From Rhyacophila brunnea (Eukaryota; Arthropoda; Insecta; Trichoptera; Rhyacophilidae): 64,000 nucleotides of DNA. The translations under genes were made by a program, and so were the position numbers. Location: NCBI GenBank assembly GCA_022495005.1, contig JAGYXB010001012.1:62001-126000 (forward strand). Direction: 5' to 3'. Shown here piece by piece: positions 31,655 through 42,484 of the stretch (within the stretch, counting starts at the first letter, position 1; each line of letters starts with the position of its first letter). The notes under the pieces were generated by a model. That model saw nothing but the letters and a program-made list of their open reading frames with translations, searched no databases and was not told the DNA's origin.

Positions 31655-33380
31655 CGAAACGGAAATTATGAACGAATTTTTTTTTAAATTTCTTGGTTAA
31701 ATTTATTTTCGAAGAGCTTAAAGAAAGTCTTGACTTTCAATCTGACCGAAATTTATTAAATTTCCCAGCTCATTTTTTAGTTAGTTCTAAGAAGTAATTT
31801 CGTAATAATGTAAGTAATACGTAATAATATAATAAGTAATAGTAGATTTTTCGAGAATCTTGAGAATAAAATTCTCGAGAATTCGAAAAACCAATCTTGG
31901 ATTCTCGAAAAAATAAATATACTTGATTTAGAGAAATTACAAGCTCTAAACGTATCTATCTTAATATCCAAATAAAAGTGTAATCACTAATCACTAAACA
32001 AACATATTATATTATAAATTAATTAAATACAACATATTATTATATTGTATTAACACGAATGCCGATTTTTATCGAACGGTCTCAAAGAAGTTGTAACCAC
32101 ATTACGGATAATATTAAAGAAAAATATAAAATATTGTTTTGCTATGACTACTATGAACATTTCCATGTTAATTGCATACAAACACGCATGGCAATTATTG
32201 GTTTACTAGTAAATTATTAATAAGTGGTTGATATACTTTGAAGCTAATGACTGCATACATAACAGTAGTAAGTAGCTGTCTTATGTAACAGACAGTTTTA
32301 TTTGAATGAATAGAATCATTAAGAGAATCTCACTGAGTGACTGACGTGGTTAAATAAAAACTAATCTAATTATTTATTTGGAATTTTGTATTGAATATAA
32401 GTACTATTAAAGAGAATTTGAAAATCATTTATTTCAACTTTTAATTAATTACTTATTTGTGTATAAACTGAAACAGGTTTTATACAAGTTTTTACTATGT
32501 ATTTTTTCTAATTTCATTCAACAGATACAAAGGTAATGTTCTAAAATGTTTGCACAAAATTTACTTGTACATTGTATAAAAAAATGTTTACAAATATTTC
32601 CATAAGACAATTAATAATATTTTAATATCTCCATGTTATTTTTTTATTTCGTTCAACATTGTTCACGTATAGAGATGTTCCTGGTTTAGACTAGGCATTA
32701 GCCGGTTTCAACCAACAAAAACGGTATTAATTAATTGAAAGTTCAGATTTTTTGTATGTCTAACCGACAATGGGTATAATTATCTACAAGTTTTTATTCA
32801 TAAGAAATTGTTAGGTACAACAAAAACATCTTATCTGCTTTTAAAAAAACTTTTATAATCAAAAATCGATTATAGTGCATTTTCAATGTATTTCACGATT
32901 GTAATTGAAATTTGTACGAAGTACCAGAGGTTTTCAAAGTGTACGCCTCGCGTCTCGTTGCACTGCGATTAAGGTTTTGTCCATATGTCGCGATTTGACG
33001 CGCGCGTAAAAACTCGCGTGCATTTCAGGTACATGTGACCTCATTGAGGCGTCAATATGCACTCGCGACGTGTCACATGTCGCGCAATAAGCACACGCAT
33101 TCGCCAAACTCTCGACAACGCGACGTTTTTTATAGCCATTCGTAATTATAAAAATATAAGTGAACGAAGTTCTTAATGACTTCGATGATTTTTGGGTCCT
33201 TTAATTGCAAATCTTCGTGACATCAGGCACAATATTAGAAAGTTGAGTTAATCTGGTGTGGCGTCGAGCCTGTTCCTAGATTTTGACTTCGTTGTACCAT
33301 ACCTAATGAGAAAATCCTGCTTCTCATAAATATGTCATAGTATGCGGAAGTAAAACAATAATAGCTTGTTTTGACTTACT
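31655..33380. other. Long AT-rich stretch, no gene recognised
   Basis: There are CTCGAGAA words at 31850-31905. A possible single hAT-like end, CAGAGGTTTTCAAAGTGTAC, starts at about 32924, and a CpG-rich patch runs 32940-33125. Otherwise featureless. Confidence 0.4.
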
Positions 33381-33386
33381 AGGCCG

Positions 33387-34399
33387 CCCTTCCAAGGAAG
33401 AAGGCAGTAACTGGCGCTCTCACATACTTTCGAGATAAATGACATAAAGTGTTTTTTTCAAATTTTAGTACTGTGAATTAATAAAAAACGATGACATTTT
33501 TTATTAGTAGGATGTTAAAATACAAACAAAGTAATAATAAACAAGCAGTAACTGCAATGAATAGGTGCAATGACTGCGTTTTTGTTAAGAAATATGTATC
33601 ATTTTAGCAGATGTCCATTTTGTCACTATAAAATTAATTAGATTAGACTAGTAAGGTGATGGAGTGCACCTACTTCTTCGGTAAGTTCAATTATTGTATC
33701 CCAACACAATACACATGTAAAGAATAAATATAACTGCGGGCGCGTTGGAGACTAAACTAAAGCAAAAGTGGTAATGATTCGTGTCGTGGCACCAGCGGTA
33801 TTGGTGGGGGTATTGGAATGTGGCCCTTTCTACCACTCCCACGCACCATCTGGAACATTGGGCCTATTGACCATAAAGTCTAGTTTGTAACCCCAAACTG
33901 TTTATTCGTAGGATTTTAAGTTTAAAATGGTATTTCTTCTCATTAAAGTTTGATTTTTACTAAAACGCGTAAACTCATAAACGGTCAGAGATAGAAAGAA
34001 ACATAATAAATAAACATTAATAAGCTTTAAAATTGTATATAACAATATTTTTGCTACGACCGACCGTTTTTTGAGATATAAGCGAAAAACCAAAAAAAAA
34101 TCCCAAAATTTAAATTTAGCGGTTTTTTGCCCGCCAAAAGTTGTGCCGAAGTCATGCGAATTGGCAAATTCGTTTTTTTCTTACTCATTATCATCTATAT
34201 ATAAGTAGGGGAAAAAATCTTCTACACCACCTTTTGCAACCAAAAAGTACATATTGACTGGACTACTAAGGATTTTAACGGTATTTTAGTGATAATACTG
34301 ATTTTAAAGTAAACAGAATAATATATAGCTTTCAAAATTACCTAAAAGTTGGTATTCATAACCTAATTTTGCGAGTTACTGCCTTCTTACTTGGAAGGG
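33387..34399. mobile_element. 1.0-kb TIR element, family CCCTTCCAAG
   Basis: The left end CCCTTCCAAGGAAGAAGGCA and the reverse-complemented right end CCCTTCCAAGTAAGAAGGCA continue to GTAACT, 25 of 26 identical. The flanks show no clean duplication, so superfamily and exact borders are open. Interior frames are short. I recognise no transposase. Confidence 0.7.
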
Positions 34400-34904
34400 T
34401 AGTAGGGTACTCTTCTGAAAAACAACGAGCAACACCTATTAATTCACGAACATAGTTTTGGAAACCCTGATAGACTAAGGGCGTCATGAAACATAACTGT
34501 TTGAACACCACTGTAGCGATGTGATAATAGGCAAGCAAGAGGCATACCTTGCGTGGACATTTTTTTACATTGTACAGTAACCGCATGTCTCCACTCAATT
34601 ATGTTATAAAATGATCAGCTACTTAATTATAATTGTAGTTATTTATAATATCAACTGCGAAAAAGTAACAGTAAAATAAATTATTGGACTCGTCGAGTTG
34701 TGGTGAAGAAAACAAAATTGGAAGAAAGTAGAGCAATACTAAGTTTTGCGTGTACTGTAAATTTAATATTACTTTGATTTTTACTTTTACTTAAACATAT
34801 TACTCGTATTATGATTATGATTTTAAGTTATTTTGACATTTTTTAAGACAAATTAAAAAACTGAAGCACCATTTTTTATATCCACCGTGTTTCATAATGT
34901 CGTG

Positions 34905-35092
34905 TCCACACTGGCAACAATGTGCGTGGGCGCGATACCCGAGAGATGCAGGTTCGATTCTGCGGGGATACTTTTTTCAAAAAGATTTTTTCTATTGGTT
35001 ATAATATATTTTGTGTATTTTCAAAATTATGTGTGTTCAATAATTAGAATGTTACATTCGTAAATCTTGTGAATTATTCTTTGAATAAAAAA
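34905..35092 (+). repeat. tRNA-derived SINE, family C (plus)
   Basis: The tRNA-like part contains GCAGGTTCGATTCTG. The body AAAAAGATTTTTTCTATTGG and tail TTAGAATGTTACATTCGTAA follow, ending in an A-rich run. The 5' half of the head (TGCGTGGGCGCGATACCC) is partly decayed. Confidence 0.85.
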
Positions 35093-35340
35093 AAATCTCA
35101 AAACCTGTGTTTGAAAAATTTAGCAAACCGCTATTTCGACCATCTTTGCTTAAACAGATGACTGTACAACTATTTTCGTTAACAATTATAATTTATTACA
35201 AATCAAAAGTAAAACATAGTCTATGCCCTATTTAATGGTTTAACTCAGTGCTCCGCAACCGGTGTGCCGCGAGACAATGCTAGGTGTGCCGCGGAGCATT
35301 GCTTAAAAAACACAAATGATTTTGTATATTATACAATAAT

Positions 35341-35733
35341 TACTTGATAGCCAAAATTGCGTACATGGCTGGTAATAAATAAATTTGAGCACCTGCATAA
35401 ACTTAATAAAACAATGCAAGATCAGAATGAAAATATATTGACGTGATCTGACAAATTAGAAGGATTTAAGACAAGGATCTCTACAAATGTACCAAAAAAC
35501 CTACCAGACCACCGATGAAAACAAGCAATTAACTTTGGATCCGTCTCCAAAACATTTAACGTTGCTTTAAAAGAAATTTCATCATTACTTTCATTCAATC
35601 AATACGTCTGGATTCGAAACCCTTTTGCAACCAATGCCAAAAATTCTGTAGAAGCGCATATGATATTTTCTGGATTTCGGTTAATAAAGAATATCCTCGT
35701 ATTTTTGACAAGGCTACCAAACTAAGTAAGTAA
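35341..35733 (+). pseudogene. hAT transposase remnant (ZBED5/SCAND3-like region)
   Basis: Pieces appear in order: YLIAKIAYMA; FEHLHKLNKTMQDQNENILT, a stop, then SDKLEGFK; and FWISVNKEYPRIFDKATKLS with a stop soon after. This order (W/Y-L-A-K-I-A-Y, then F-x-H-L-N-x-L-N, then F-W-I-S-V-x-x-E-Y-P) is the C-terminal half of Charlie-type hAT transposases and the domesticated ZBED5/SCAND3 proteins. At least two frameshifts and two stops separate the pieces, so it is dead. It shares the FW-x-S-V motif with the open frame at 62621-63043. Confidence 0.8.
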
Positions 35734-35828
35734 GGCTAAAAACTTTTACGTTCATTGAAACAAACTCAGGTATCATATTAATTAGTTATTCTATTGCTAA
35801 TACAAATACATGGGAATATGTAGGTATT

Positions 35829-36217
35829 GTGGCGCCCAAGCTCAGGGGGGCGGCGTGGTAGGTCAAGCAGATAAGTCAGATAAACACAAATTACATGTTT
35901 GCTCTAATAGCAAAAAAAGTCGCCTGCGGCGCTGTTTACTTCACTAGCCTTACTATTTTAACACATACGATTGTGGGATACAATTTATTATTATTGTGTC
36001 AATACTCGACATATAATTATTGTTAAAACGACAACTAACCGTAACTCAAGTGGATGTTTTAATAAATACAAAAAGTCGTTCAACATAGAATCAATACCTA
36101 TGATTAATTTTACATCGAACATCATTTGAAAAAAACGCTGTTTTAAAGTCTCACACTGTCTTTAACCCTAGCGATAGGTAGGGGGGGGTCGCCGAATATT
36201 CTGGCCTAGGGTCAATG
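35829..36217. mobile_element. Family CATGGCCCC element, copy c (degenerate)
   Basis: It has the family block GTCGCCTGCGGCGCTGTTTA and the right-end block AGCGATAGGTAGGGGGGGGT. The termini are eroded and no TSD was identified. It lies inside the 35246-36310 hAT. Confidence 0.65.
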
Positions 36218-36671
36218 TTTTGGTGTATAGATTGTTTTACATGTGGTGTGCCGCGGAATTCTAGGAAGACCTGTAGTATGCCGTGGCTGAGAAAAGGTTG
36301 CGGAGCACTGGTTTAACTGAAACGTGATATTGGCTTTTGTGATGAAACATAATAATTATTATTGTCTTCAATTATTATAAACCGCTAATAAATAAATTGA
36401 CATAGGATATACGACAAATATTATCCTAAACTGTAAAAATATGTATTTTGTGCATGAAGTGTCTAAATATTGTAAATTTACAACATACGGTTGTTTGAAT
36501 TATTTACCAACTCAACATTCACAAAATTTATTTATTTATTGATATATAATTTTACTCATAAATAAAAGTTGCAACATTCAGTCTTTACCCAACCGGCCCA
36601 AGCCATAGCCCTCAATATCACAGCTGAAAATTACAAACCTTCAGCATTTAGAACACCCGAACGTCGCCGCG

Positions 36672-36812
36672 CAAAATAAATTATGTTGCATCGGCGGGCA
36701 AAACTTCCGTCCCACGCCAAATTAATGCGATACATTTTCGCGCGCAACTTCGTCCCACGCCAATACACTCTGATCCCAAACGCGCCTAAAAAAGTATAAC
36801 TTCAAAAATAGT
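36672..36812 (+). mobile_element. Element E end fragment
   Basis: CACTCTGATCCCAAACGCGC, then AAAGTATAACTTCAA, equals the tRNA-distal end of element E (compare 47255-47305). The tRNA-like module is absent. Confidence 0.55.
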
Positions 36813-36889
36813 TAATTAAAAATAACTGGTTATTATAAAATATCAATCTTTATAACCTACTTACTGTAAAACAGTGTATAAAAATCCGT

Positions 36890-37500
36890 ATCCGGAAATT
36901 TATACGTAAACAGTTCATCGCAGGACACAGTATTCGTACGCCGCAGCACGTGAAACATGAGTTCGTTTAACATTTTTAATCAAATGACGAGTTCTTCGTT
37001 GAACGTTTCACCGTGGAATAAATTTGTACGTATGCTACAACATGTGGAGATGTCTTTACTAGGTTAGGTTAGGTTAGGTTAGGGTTAATCTAATTGGAAC
37101 AGTACTATTTGCAAACTATCGCCGCATTTTGTAAGATACGTACAAATGTATTCCACGGTGAAATGTTCAACGAAGAACTCGTCATTTGATAAAATGTTAT
37201 ACGAACTCATGTTTCACGTACTACGGCGCACGAATAAAACTGTTGCTAGATTTCAAAATTAGCCAAGTCCATAATAGATGAATAGGAAAAAAGCTTTTTG
37301 TTTTCTCAAATACACAGTCACAAGGGTGAAAGTTTATATTTTTTCGAGTATATATTTTGATAATGCAGAAATATTAGAATGCAGTAGTTCTTTAGCAATT
37401 CACAAAAAAGTCAAAAATACCTAAAGGTGGACTTGGCTGATTTTGAAATGTAGCGACACAAGTGTCCCACGAACTGCATACGTACAATTTACATGTAAGT
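36890..37500. mobile_element. Fold-back element with TTAGG loop and an inserted MITE
   Basis: The inner arms 36941-37040 and 37140-37240 are almost exact reverse complements over about 100 bp (ACGTGAAACATGAGTTCGT; AACGTTTCACCGTGGAAT). The loop has TTAGG units. Outer parts containing ACAGTTCATCGCAGGACAC and its diverged complement near 37470 extend the hairpin. A small TIR element, GTTGCTAGATTTCAAAATTA to its complement, is inserted at 37244-37455. Related to repeat L. Confidence 0.75.
37059..37085 (+). repeat. TTAGG array (about five units) in a hairpin loop
   Basis: Five near-perfect AGGTT units (insect telomere motif) lie between the two arms of the fold-back element. Confidence 0.9.
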
Positions 37501-38039
37501 AACCATACAAATCAAGAATAGTATTACAGATTGTTATTTATATCTGAGCAATCTAAAATTAAGATTATCATTATACCGTATTAGGAAAGTCGTGATTGCA
37601 ATTTGAAATCGCAAGATTACAGAAAATTATTATGGTTTATCAAATTGTCATCGTTGGAAATATTGTCATTATTTATTAGTAGAAATACAGAAAATAATAG
37701 TTTTAAGTTGAGTCCTCTTTTGTAACGTTAAAGTGCTGAGAAATCGTGGTTTACTGGTAATAAATAATACCTCGTGAGAAATACAAAGTGGCCATATTAC
37801 AAGCATGTGCGAATCGATTTTATTTGAAAAATGATTTTATGCTTCGTTATAACGAATACCAGTGACGAAGGGCGGAAGTAGACTGTTAAGATCTAACAAA
37901 ACTAAACTTTTCCAGTCAAACGTATTTGCTATCATTGAATTAATATTACAATATGTAGATAGTGTTTGTTAGTTTTTAAAATTCAATTAAGCCGTGCCTA
38001 ATCCAGCTATAGTAAATGATAGTCCAAAAATATTCATTA

Positions 38040-38235
38040 ATTAAGCATTTACATGGTAGAATTCCATTTTACAATAAATGAAAATATAAATAATATAAAA
38101 TTCTACAGGTTTTAAAAAAAAAAGATAGTATTGATAATGGTGTTACAACCGAAATAGCTATCGACAAAACCTTTTTTAAAAAAACCTGTAGAATTTAATA
38201 TTATTTATATTTTCATTTCTTGCAAAAAATATTCG
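38040..38235. repeat. Small fold-back repeat
   Basis: The arms 38080-38125 (AATATAAAATTCTACAGGTT) and 38170-38215 (AACCTGTAGAATTTAATATT) are reverse complements. A single arm occurs at 12600-12690. Confidence 0.65.
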
Positions 38236-38384
38236 TTTATCTATAAAATATTTAAATATTGCCATTAAACCATACATCGTTTTAGATACCTATTTTGTAG
38301 ATAGAATAATATTTTTTATCGATTATGGTTTGGTTGAGCAGAGCTAAATATTAAAAAAAAAACTAACCTACACCATCTGTAATA

Positions 38385-38565
38385 TTCTTATGTACTCTTA
38401 ATTCAATGAAAATAATTACTTATTATTGAAAAAGTGTGCATTATTTTAGTTGGATCACCCATAGCATACCTAATCGATTAATGTTTGGTGTAGGCAGGTT
38501 TCAATTAAATTTAAAAAACTAACTACCACTGCAAATTGTATTCGTAGTTCAATAACCGACAAAGT
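38385..38565. repeat. Dispersed repeat J, copy 2
   Basis: Counterpart of 14690-14880. It shares TTGAAAAAGTG, GGTGTAGGCAGGTTTC and GTTCAATAA. Confidence 0.55.
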
Positions 38566-39094
38566 TTAGTGTGCACATTTTATATCAAAGCCTACTTCTA
38601 CCTCTCGCCACTGAGGAATACTTGGCAGAGAAAGACGCAGCAATATATGACGTAATACTCATTGTAATAGTTACAGAGTCAGGTCAACCAAACTAATGTA
38701 AAAATCGCGTCGAATATGAGCGACCTCAGATAGAAGAGAATAAATTTAGATTTGTCAAAGATTTAAGCTTATAATTGTATTATTAGGCGAAGTTGATAGA
38801 TAGCTCAAAGGAAATTAGCAGTCGCCTAGACAGTGAAAATATGTTTAGTTCTAATCCCAAGAATAAATTGGTCTATCCTCTTTCTAGGATTTTTTCTAAG
38901 GTGTTTTATCTTCTTAAATTATAGAGTAAATATGATATCAATACTTTCAGTCGATATGAGAATTCTACCGACAAGTCACTAAATAAAATTGTGGAAGAAA
39001 ACAACCACAAAAGTTTTCTTCGTGATCAATTATTTACAAAACCACTTAGGTAAAAAATTTCTACTTTGGTTAAGTTAAATTAAAAAACACTCAC

Positions 39095-39533
39095 TTTTTT
39101 GCCGCTGATTACTCCTCAGCTTTTGAGGAGGTCTTCTTGGAAGACTAGGCTGCTGCGACTGCCAATTTGGAAACAGATCACCATCAGGTTGAAACAACGC
39201 CAAACTCTGTCCTGTGAAAGGGTTCTCATGGTCTTGCACAAGCGACAAATCATCATTATCACCTACAACATTCTGCGATCCAGGAAGCACTGAAGACTTG
39301 AACCTAGGATCCTGCGATAAGAATCCACCTCCAGATGGGCCGTAGTTGTACCCTCTGTAAGGATCCGCTGGCGGGTGGATCGGCCCAGTATCGTGATGGA
39401 ATTCATTGTAGTAATTCGTGGTCCTTGGACGAGACTGGAATGATTGGTGATTGATGTTGGATGGATTTCCAAAGAGTGATGCTGGAGGAGCCCATTGCAG
39501 GAACCACGAATGAGATACAGGGGCTACGGCCAT
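39095..39533 (-). CDS. Candidate host gene, first coding exon, product unknown
   Basis: The frame starts at ATG 39533 with favourable context (ACCAAAATGG). It encodes about 146 residues, beginning MAVAPVSHSWFLQWAPPASL, then reads into GTGAGT at 39094-39089, a strong splice donor. If unspliced, the frame would end six codons later. The protein is rich in Pro, Asn, Gln, Ser and Arg (NPFTGQSLALFQPDGDLFPN near residue 105; RRPPQK near the end), with no signal peptide or membrane segment, and looks intrinsically disordered. Codon use is more balanced than elsewhere in the window. I do not recognise the family. Downstream exons were not found and would lie at lower coordinates or outside. A hAT element sits about 130 bases upstream of the ATG. 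Confidence 0.65.
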
Positions 39534-39665
39534 TTTGGTGTTTTGTATGTCGTCACTTTGTGCAGTGTTGCACTGTTATAGATTTTAGTCCATTTGTTTT
39601 GTTTGCAGTTTGTTTATGGCACTTCACTGTAAAAAAAAAAAAAATTAACCATAGTTGATAGGTAC

Positions 39666-40390
39666 TAGGGATTCCAATCCCGGGATCCTGAGCTATTTTC
39701 GATTCATATGAATCCCGGGATTGATAAACATAATCCCGAAACTTTCAGGATTAATTTTTTTATCAATTTTTATGGAAAATAAAATAAAAACGAAAATATA
39801 ACAGAAAAAAATACTTTAAAAAACAAATAACTACATTAGAAATAAACTGAGTTTGAATGAAGTTTGATTTATACCCATGTGTAAGTTGCCGATTCATTTT
39901 ATTTTTTCACATAAATTAATAAAAATGAGAAAGATTGGAAAAAACAATGCTTCGCACTATTAACAAAGTAATTCCACCATAATCTCATACGTTTTACGGC
40001 AGTTTCATATTTGGCTGACTAATTAGATTTATGAAGCGAAAAGGCCATAAGTACACCATGATTATTTGTTTTACTATTTTAAATCTCGCTAATCCATTCA
40101 TTATGTCTTTACTATCAGAAACAGCAGTCTCATATTAAATTCACATTATTATTTATATTACAATATTATTAACTATGTATTTCCAAGATTGAACGTAGAT
40201 ATACAATATTAACAATAAATAAAATAAAAGTATAAATTATATTAGATTTATTTTTGACCCATTTTATCAATGTTATTTGTAAATATAAAATTTTTATATT
40301 AACAATGGAAAAAAATGGCATTCCCGGGATTGTCAAATTGTAATCCTGAAATCCCGGGATCAGAATTTTGGCTCGGTTTTGGATTCCCTA
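39666..40390. mobile_element. 725-bp hAT-like element, perfect TSD, upstream of the candidate exon
   Basis: The ends are TAGGGATTCCAATCCCGGGA and, reverse-complemented, TAGGGAATCCAAAACCGAGC. The octamer ATAGGTAC is duplicated exactly (39658-39665 and 40391-40398). Subterminal ATCCCGGGAT words repeat near both ends and could be transposase-binding sites. No transposase frame was seen. Confidence 0.9.
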
Positions 40391-40596
40391 ATAGGTACTA
40401 TTAATAGTTTATTATAAAACAAAACTATTCAATGACGATGTAATACATACAATTTAATAATGTAACATTCTTTATTGAACACAATATAATATAATTCGTA
40501 ACACCTCAAAATGATAGCAAAACTATTGGTGCCGAGCAGAACTAAAACCTATATATATCAGATATCGGCCAATGTACTTTAATAATTTAGCTAAAT

Positions 40597-41001
40597 GAGT
40601 TGCCTAGAGTCATAACTCACATATTCCAAACATCGAATATCGTGAAAAACCACCAGAGCACTGTCTTTTGTAATTAGAATAAAAGTATTAAACTCCCTTG
40701 AATATTATTAATGAGTGAGTGAGTCAATTTACATTTAAAAAATATATATATAATACTCCTAAAGTTGCAGACATACAACACACCATGAGAAATAGAACTC
40801 CCTGATTGGTTAGAAAGGCCTTGGGTGGCATAACTCACAATATTCATTGAAATATGTGAGTTATGATACCAACAGTCAACTTTCTCAACGATTTTCATAT
40901 GGTTTAAAGTGATTTTTGATAGTCAACTATTTTTCTTTGTATAGATTCTTGGTATATTTAACTCAAAAATGACAAAATTGTAAAATGACTCTAGGCGACT
41001 C
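40597..41001. mobile_element. 405-bp TIR element, family GAGTYGCCTAGAGTCAT
   Basis: The left end GAGTTGCCTAGAGTCAT and the reverse-complemented right end GAGTCGCCTAGAGTCAT match at 16 of 17. AAAT flanks both sides, which may be a short TSD or chance. The frame at 40674-40898 lies in it and is not a gene. Confidence 0.7.
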
Positions 41002-41442
41002 AAATGCACTATATATAACCAAGTCAAAATTATCCAATAAATATTACTGTAAAGTCTGAATGGTGAATAAAAAATAATCTAATAAAATACATTGGCAAGT
41101 GCAAGTGGGATAAAACTAAAATTTAGAGTGATCCGCGGGCCGTCTGTTGATACGCACGCACTATTACTGCGATACTAAACGAATGCACGAAGAGAGACGG
41201 TGGCGGCTGAAAACGGCCGTTTGTAATACCTTTATCCAAAATGTCAAAAAATGATAAACCTCAAGACGCATTGTAAGTAACTGATTAAATTCGTCATGCT
41301 TAGCTATGGTGGTTAAATTGTTGATAAAGCACACTGGGCTGAATCCGATAGATGTGGATTCGAGTCCTGTATCAATATTATGTTGTTGAGGTGTCGATTT
41401 ATGTATATTGTTTACTATCGCAATATATATATATATATTGGT

Positions 41443-42084
41443 CGTGGCCCCTATAAGGGGGGGGGCTGACAGGGCTCTAGCCTGCGGGCCCGGCGTGACG
41501 AACCGACCATACCGAGATAAACACAGCACAAATTTTCTCTAATGGTAAAAAAAGTCGCATGCGGCGCTATTTTCCTTTGATGATACTAATAATTAAGACT
41601 GTTTGGTTGTATGATGCAATTTTTTATTGTATGCTAATACTCAACAACTCCATAATTCAAATTGTCTCTATTCTGGCAGAACACACTAACTGGAGAATAC
41701 TAGTTTTGAGTAATTTGACTTTGAAGTTGTTAAAATGTTTGAAATGGTCTATCGTGTGAGTTTATTAAGTAATCGTAAGAAGGATGACTTTAAAATAAAG
41801 ACTGTTTATTTATTAAGAAGGTTTCCAGACGGTAAAGTTTGAAATAAGGAAGATTTTGGTATAACTAACTCAATATGTAATTTTTTTCAAATTAGTGTCT
41901 TCTGCCAGAACAGTGACGAAATGGTGTAAGTACATATTAAAAATATAAAACATTGCTAAATATACACCATTAAATTTGGATAACGCTACTGCAGCGCGTC
42001 ACATTGACTTTACCATTAGCGATAGGTAGGGGGGCCCGCCAAACATCCTAGCCTGGGGGCCCGCTTCAGGATGTAGGGGCCATG
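41443..42084. mobile_element. 642-bp TIR element, family CATGGCCCC, copy b, perfect TSD
   Basis: The ends are CGTGGCCCCTATAAGGGGGG and, reverse-complemented, CATGGCCCCTACATCCTGAA. ATATTGGT is duplicated exactly (41435-41442 and 42085-42092), which fixes the borders of this family and indicates hAT-type 8-bp insertion. The family block GTCGCATGCGGCGCT lies near 41552. The 121-codon minus-strand frame 41164-41529 overlaps its end and is spurious. Confidence 0.9.
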
Positions 42085-42243
42085 ATATTGGTACAGTAGT
42101 ATTTGAGTTATTACAGATCAAATTGATTGACACGAGTAACATATAAATAACTAAAACGCTGACGAAAAGGCAATTATTTCGAAATCCCGGACAGACATTT
42201 GGTAATATGTGTGTACAATTATTATATATTATTAAAGTCTACG

Positions 42244-42460
42244 CCCACGATGGCTGAGCGGTTTACGCGTCAGTTTATAATATCGTGGGTCCCAGGTTCA
42301 AATACTGTGGTCTAGCAAATACACATATGGTTTTTCAATATGTGTTTGGAGTCAGGGTATGGACCAAATATGTTGAGCAATAATATTCTTTCTCGTAAAA
42401 ATCTGTGTATACAAACTTCAACTCCGTGGAGGCCTATGTTAAGATCGTATTATCGTTCGT
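42244..42460 (+). repeat. tRNA-derived SINE, family A (plus), diverged
   Basis: The head CCCACGATGGCTGAGCGGTT holds an A box and a decayed B box (GGTTCAAATACTG) follows. The body keeps GTTTTTCAATATGTGTTTGG, CAGGGTATGGACC and CTCCGTGGAGGCC. Confidence 0.85.
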
Positions 42461-42484
42461 AATCTCAACTCAATATGTACCTAC

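Larger units (their letters stand above)
35246..36310 (+). mobile_element. 1065-bp hAT element, perfect TSD, with a nested element
   Basis: The ends are CAGTGCTCCGCAACCGGTGT and, reverse-complemented, CAGTGCTCCGCAACCTTTTC. GTTTAACT is duplicated exactly (35238-35245 and 36311-36318). The left half holds transposase remnants (35341-35733). A member of the CATGGCCCC family is nested at about 35829-36217. Confidence 0.93.

Noticed and set aside
34356..34598. 80-codon minus-strand frame
   Set aside because: It overlaps the end of the 33387-34399 TIR element and has no recognisable domain.
37059..37085. Telomere or chromosome-fusion point
   Set aside because: Only about five TTAGG units, in the loop of a fold-back transposon with ordinary DNA on both sides.
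39263..39472. Second minus-strand frame overlapping the candidate exon, and plus-strand frames at 39099-39293 and 39461-39658
   Set aside because: They are shadows of the 39095-39533 exon in other frames.
41164..41529. 121-codon minus-strand frame containing a tRNA-like GGATTCGAGTCC word
   Set aside because: It crosses into the end of the CATGGCCCC-family element, whose GC-rich terminus creates the open frame. No homologous domain was recognised.
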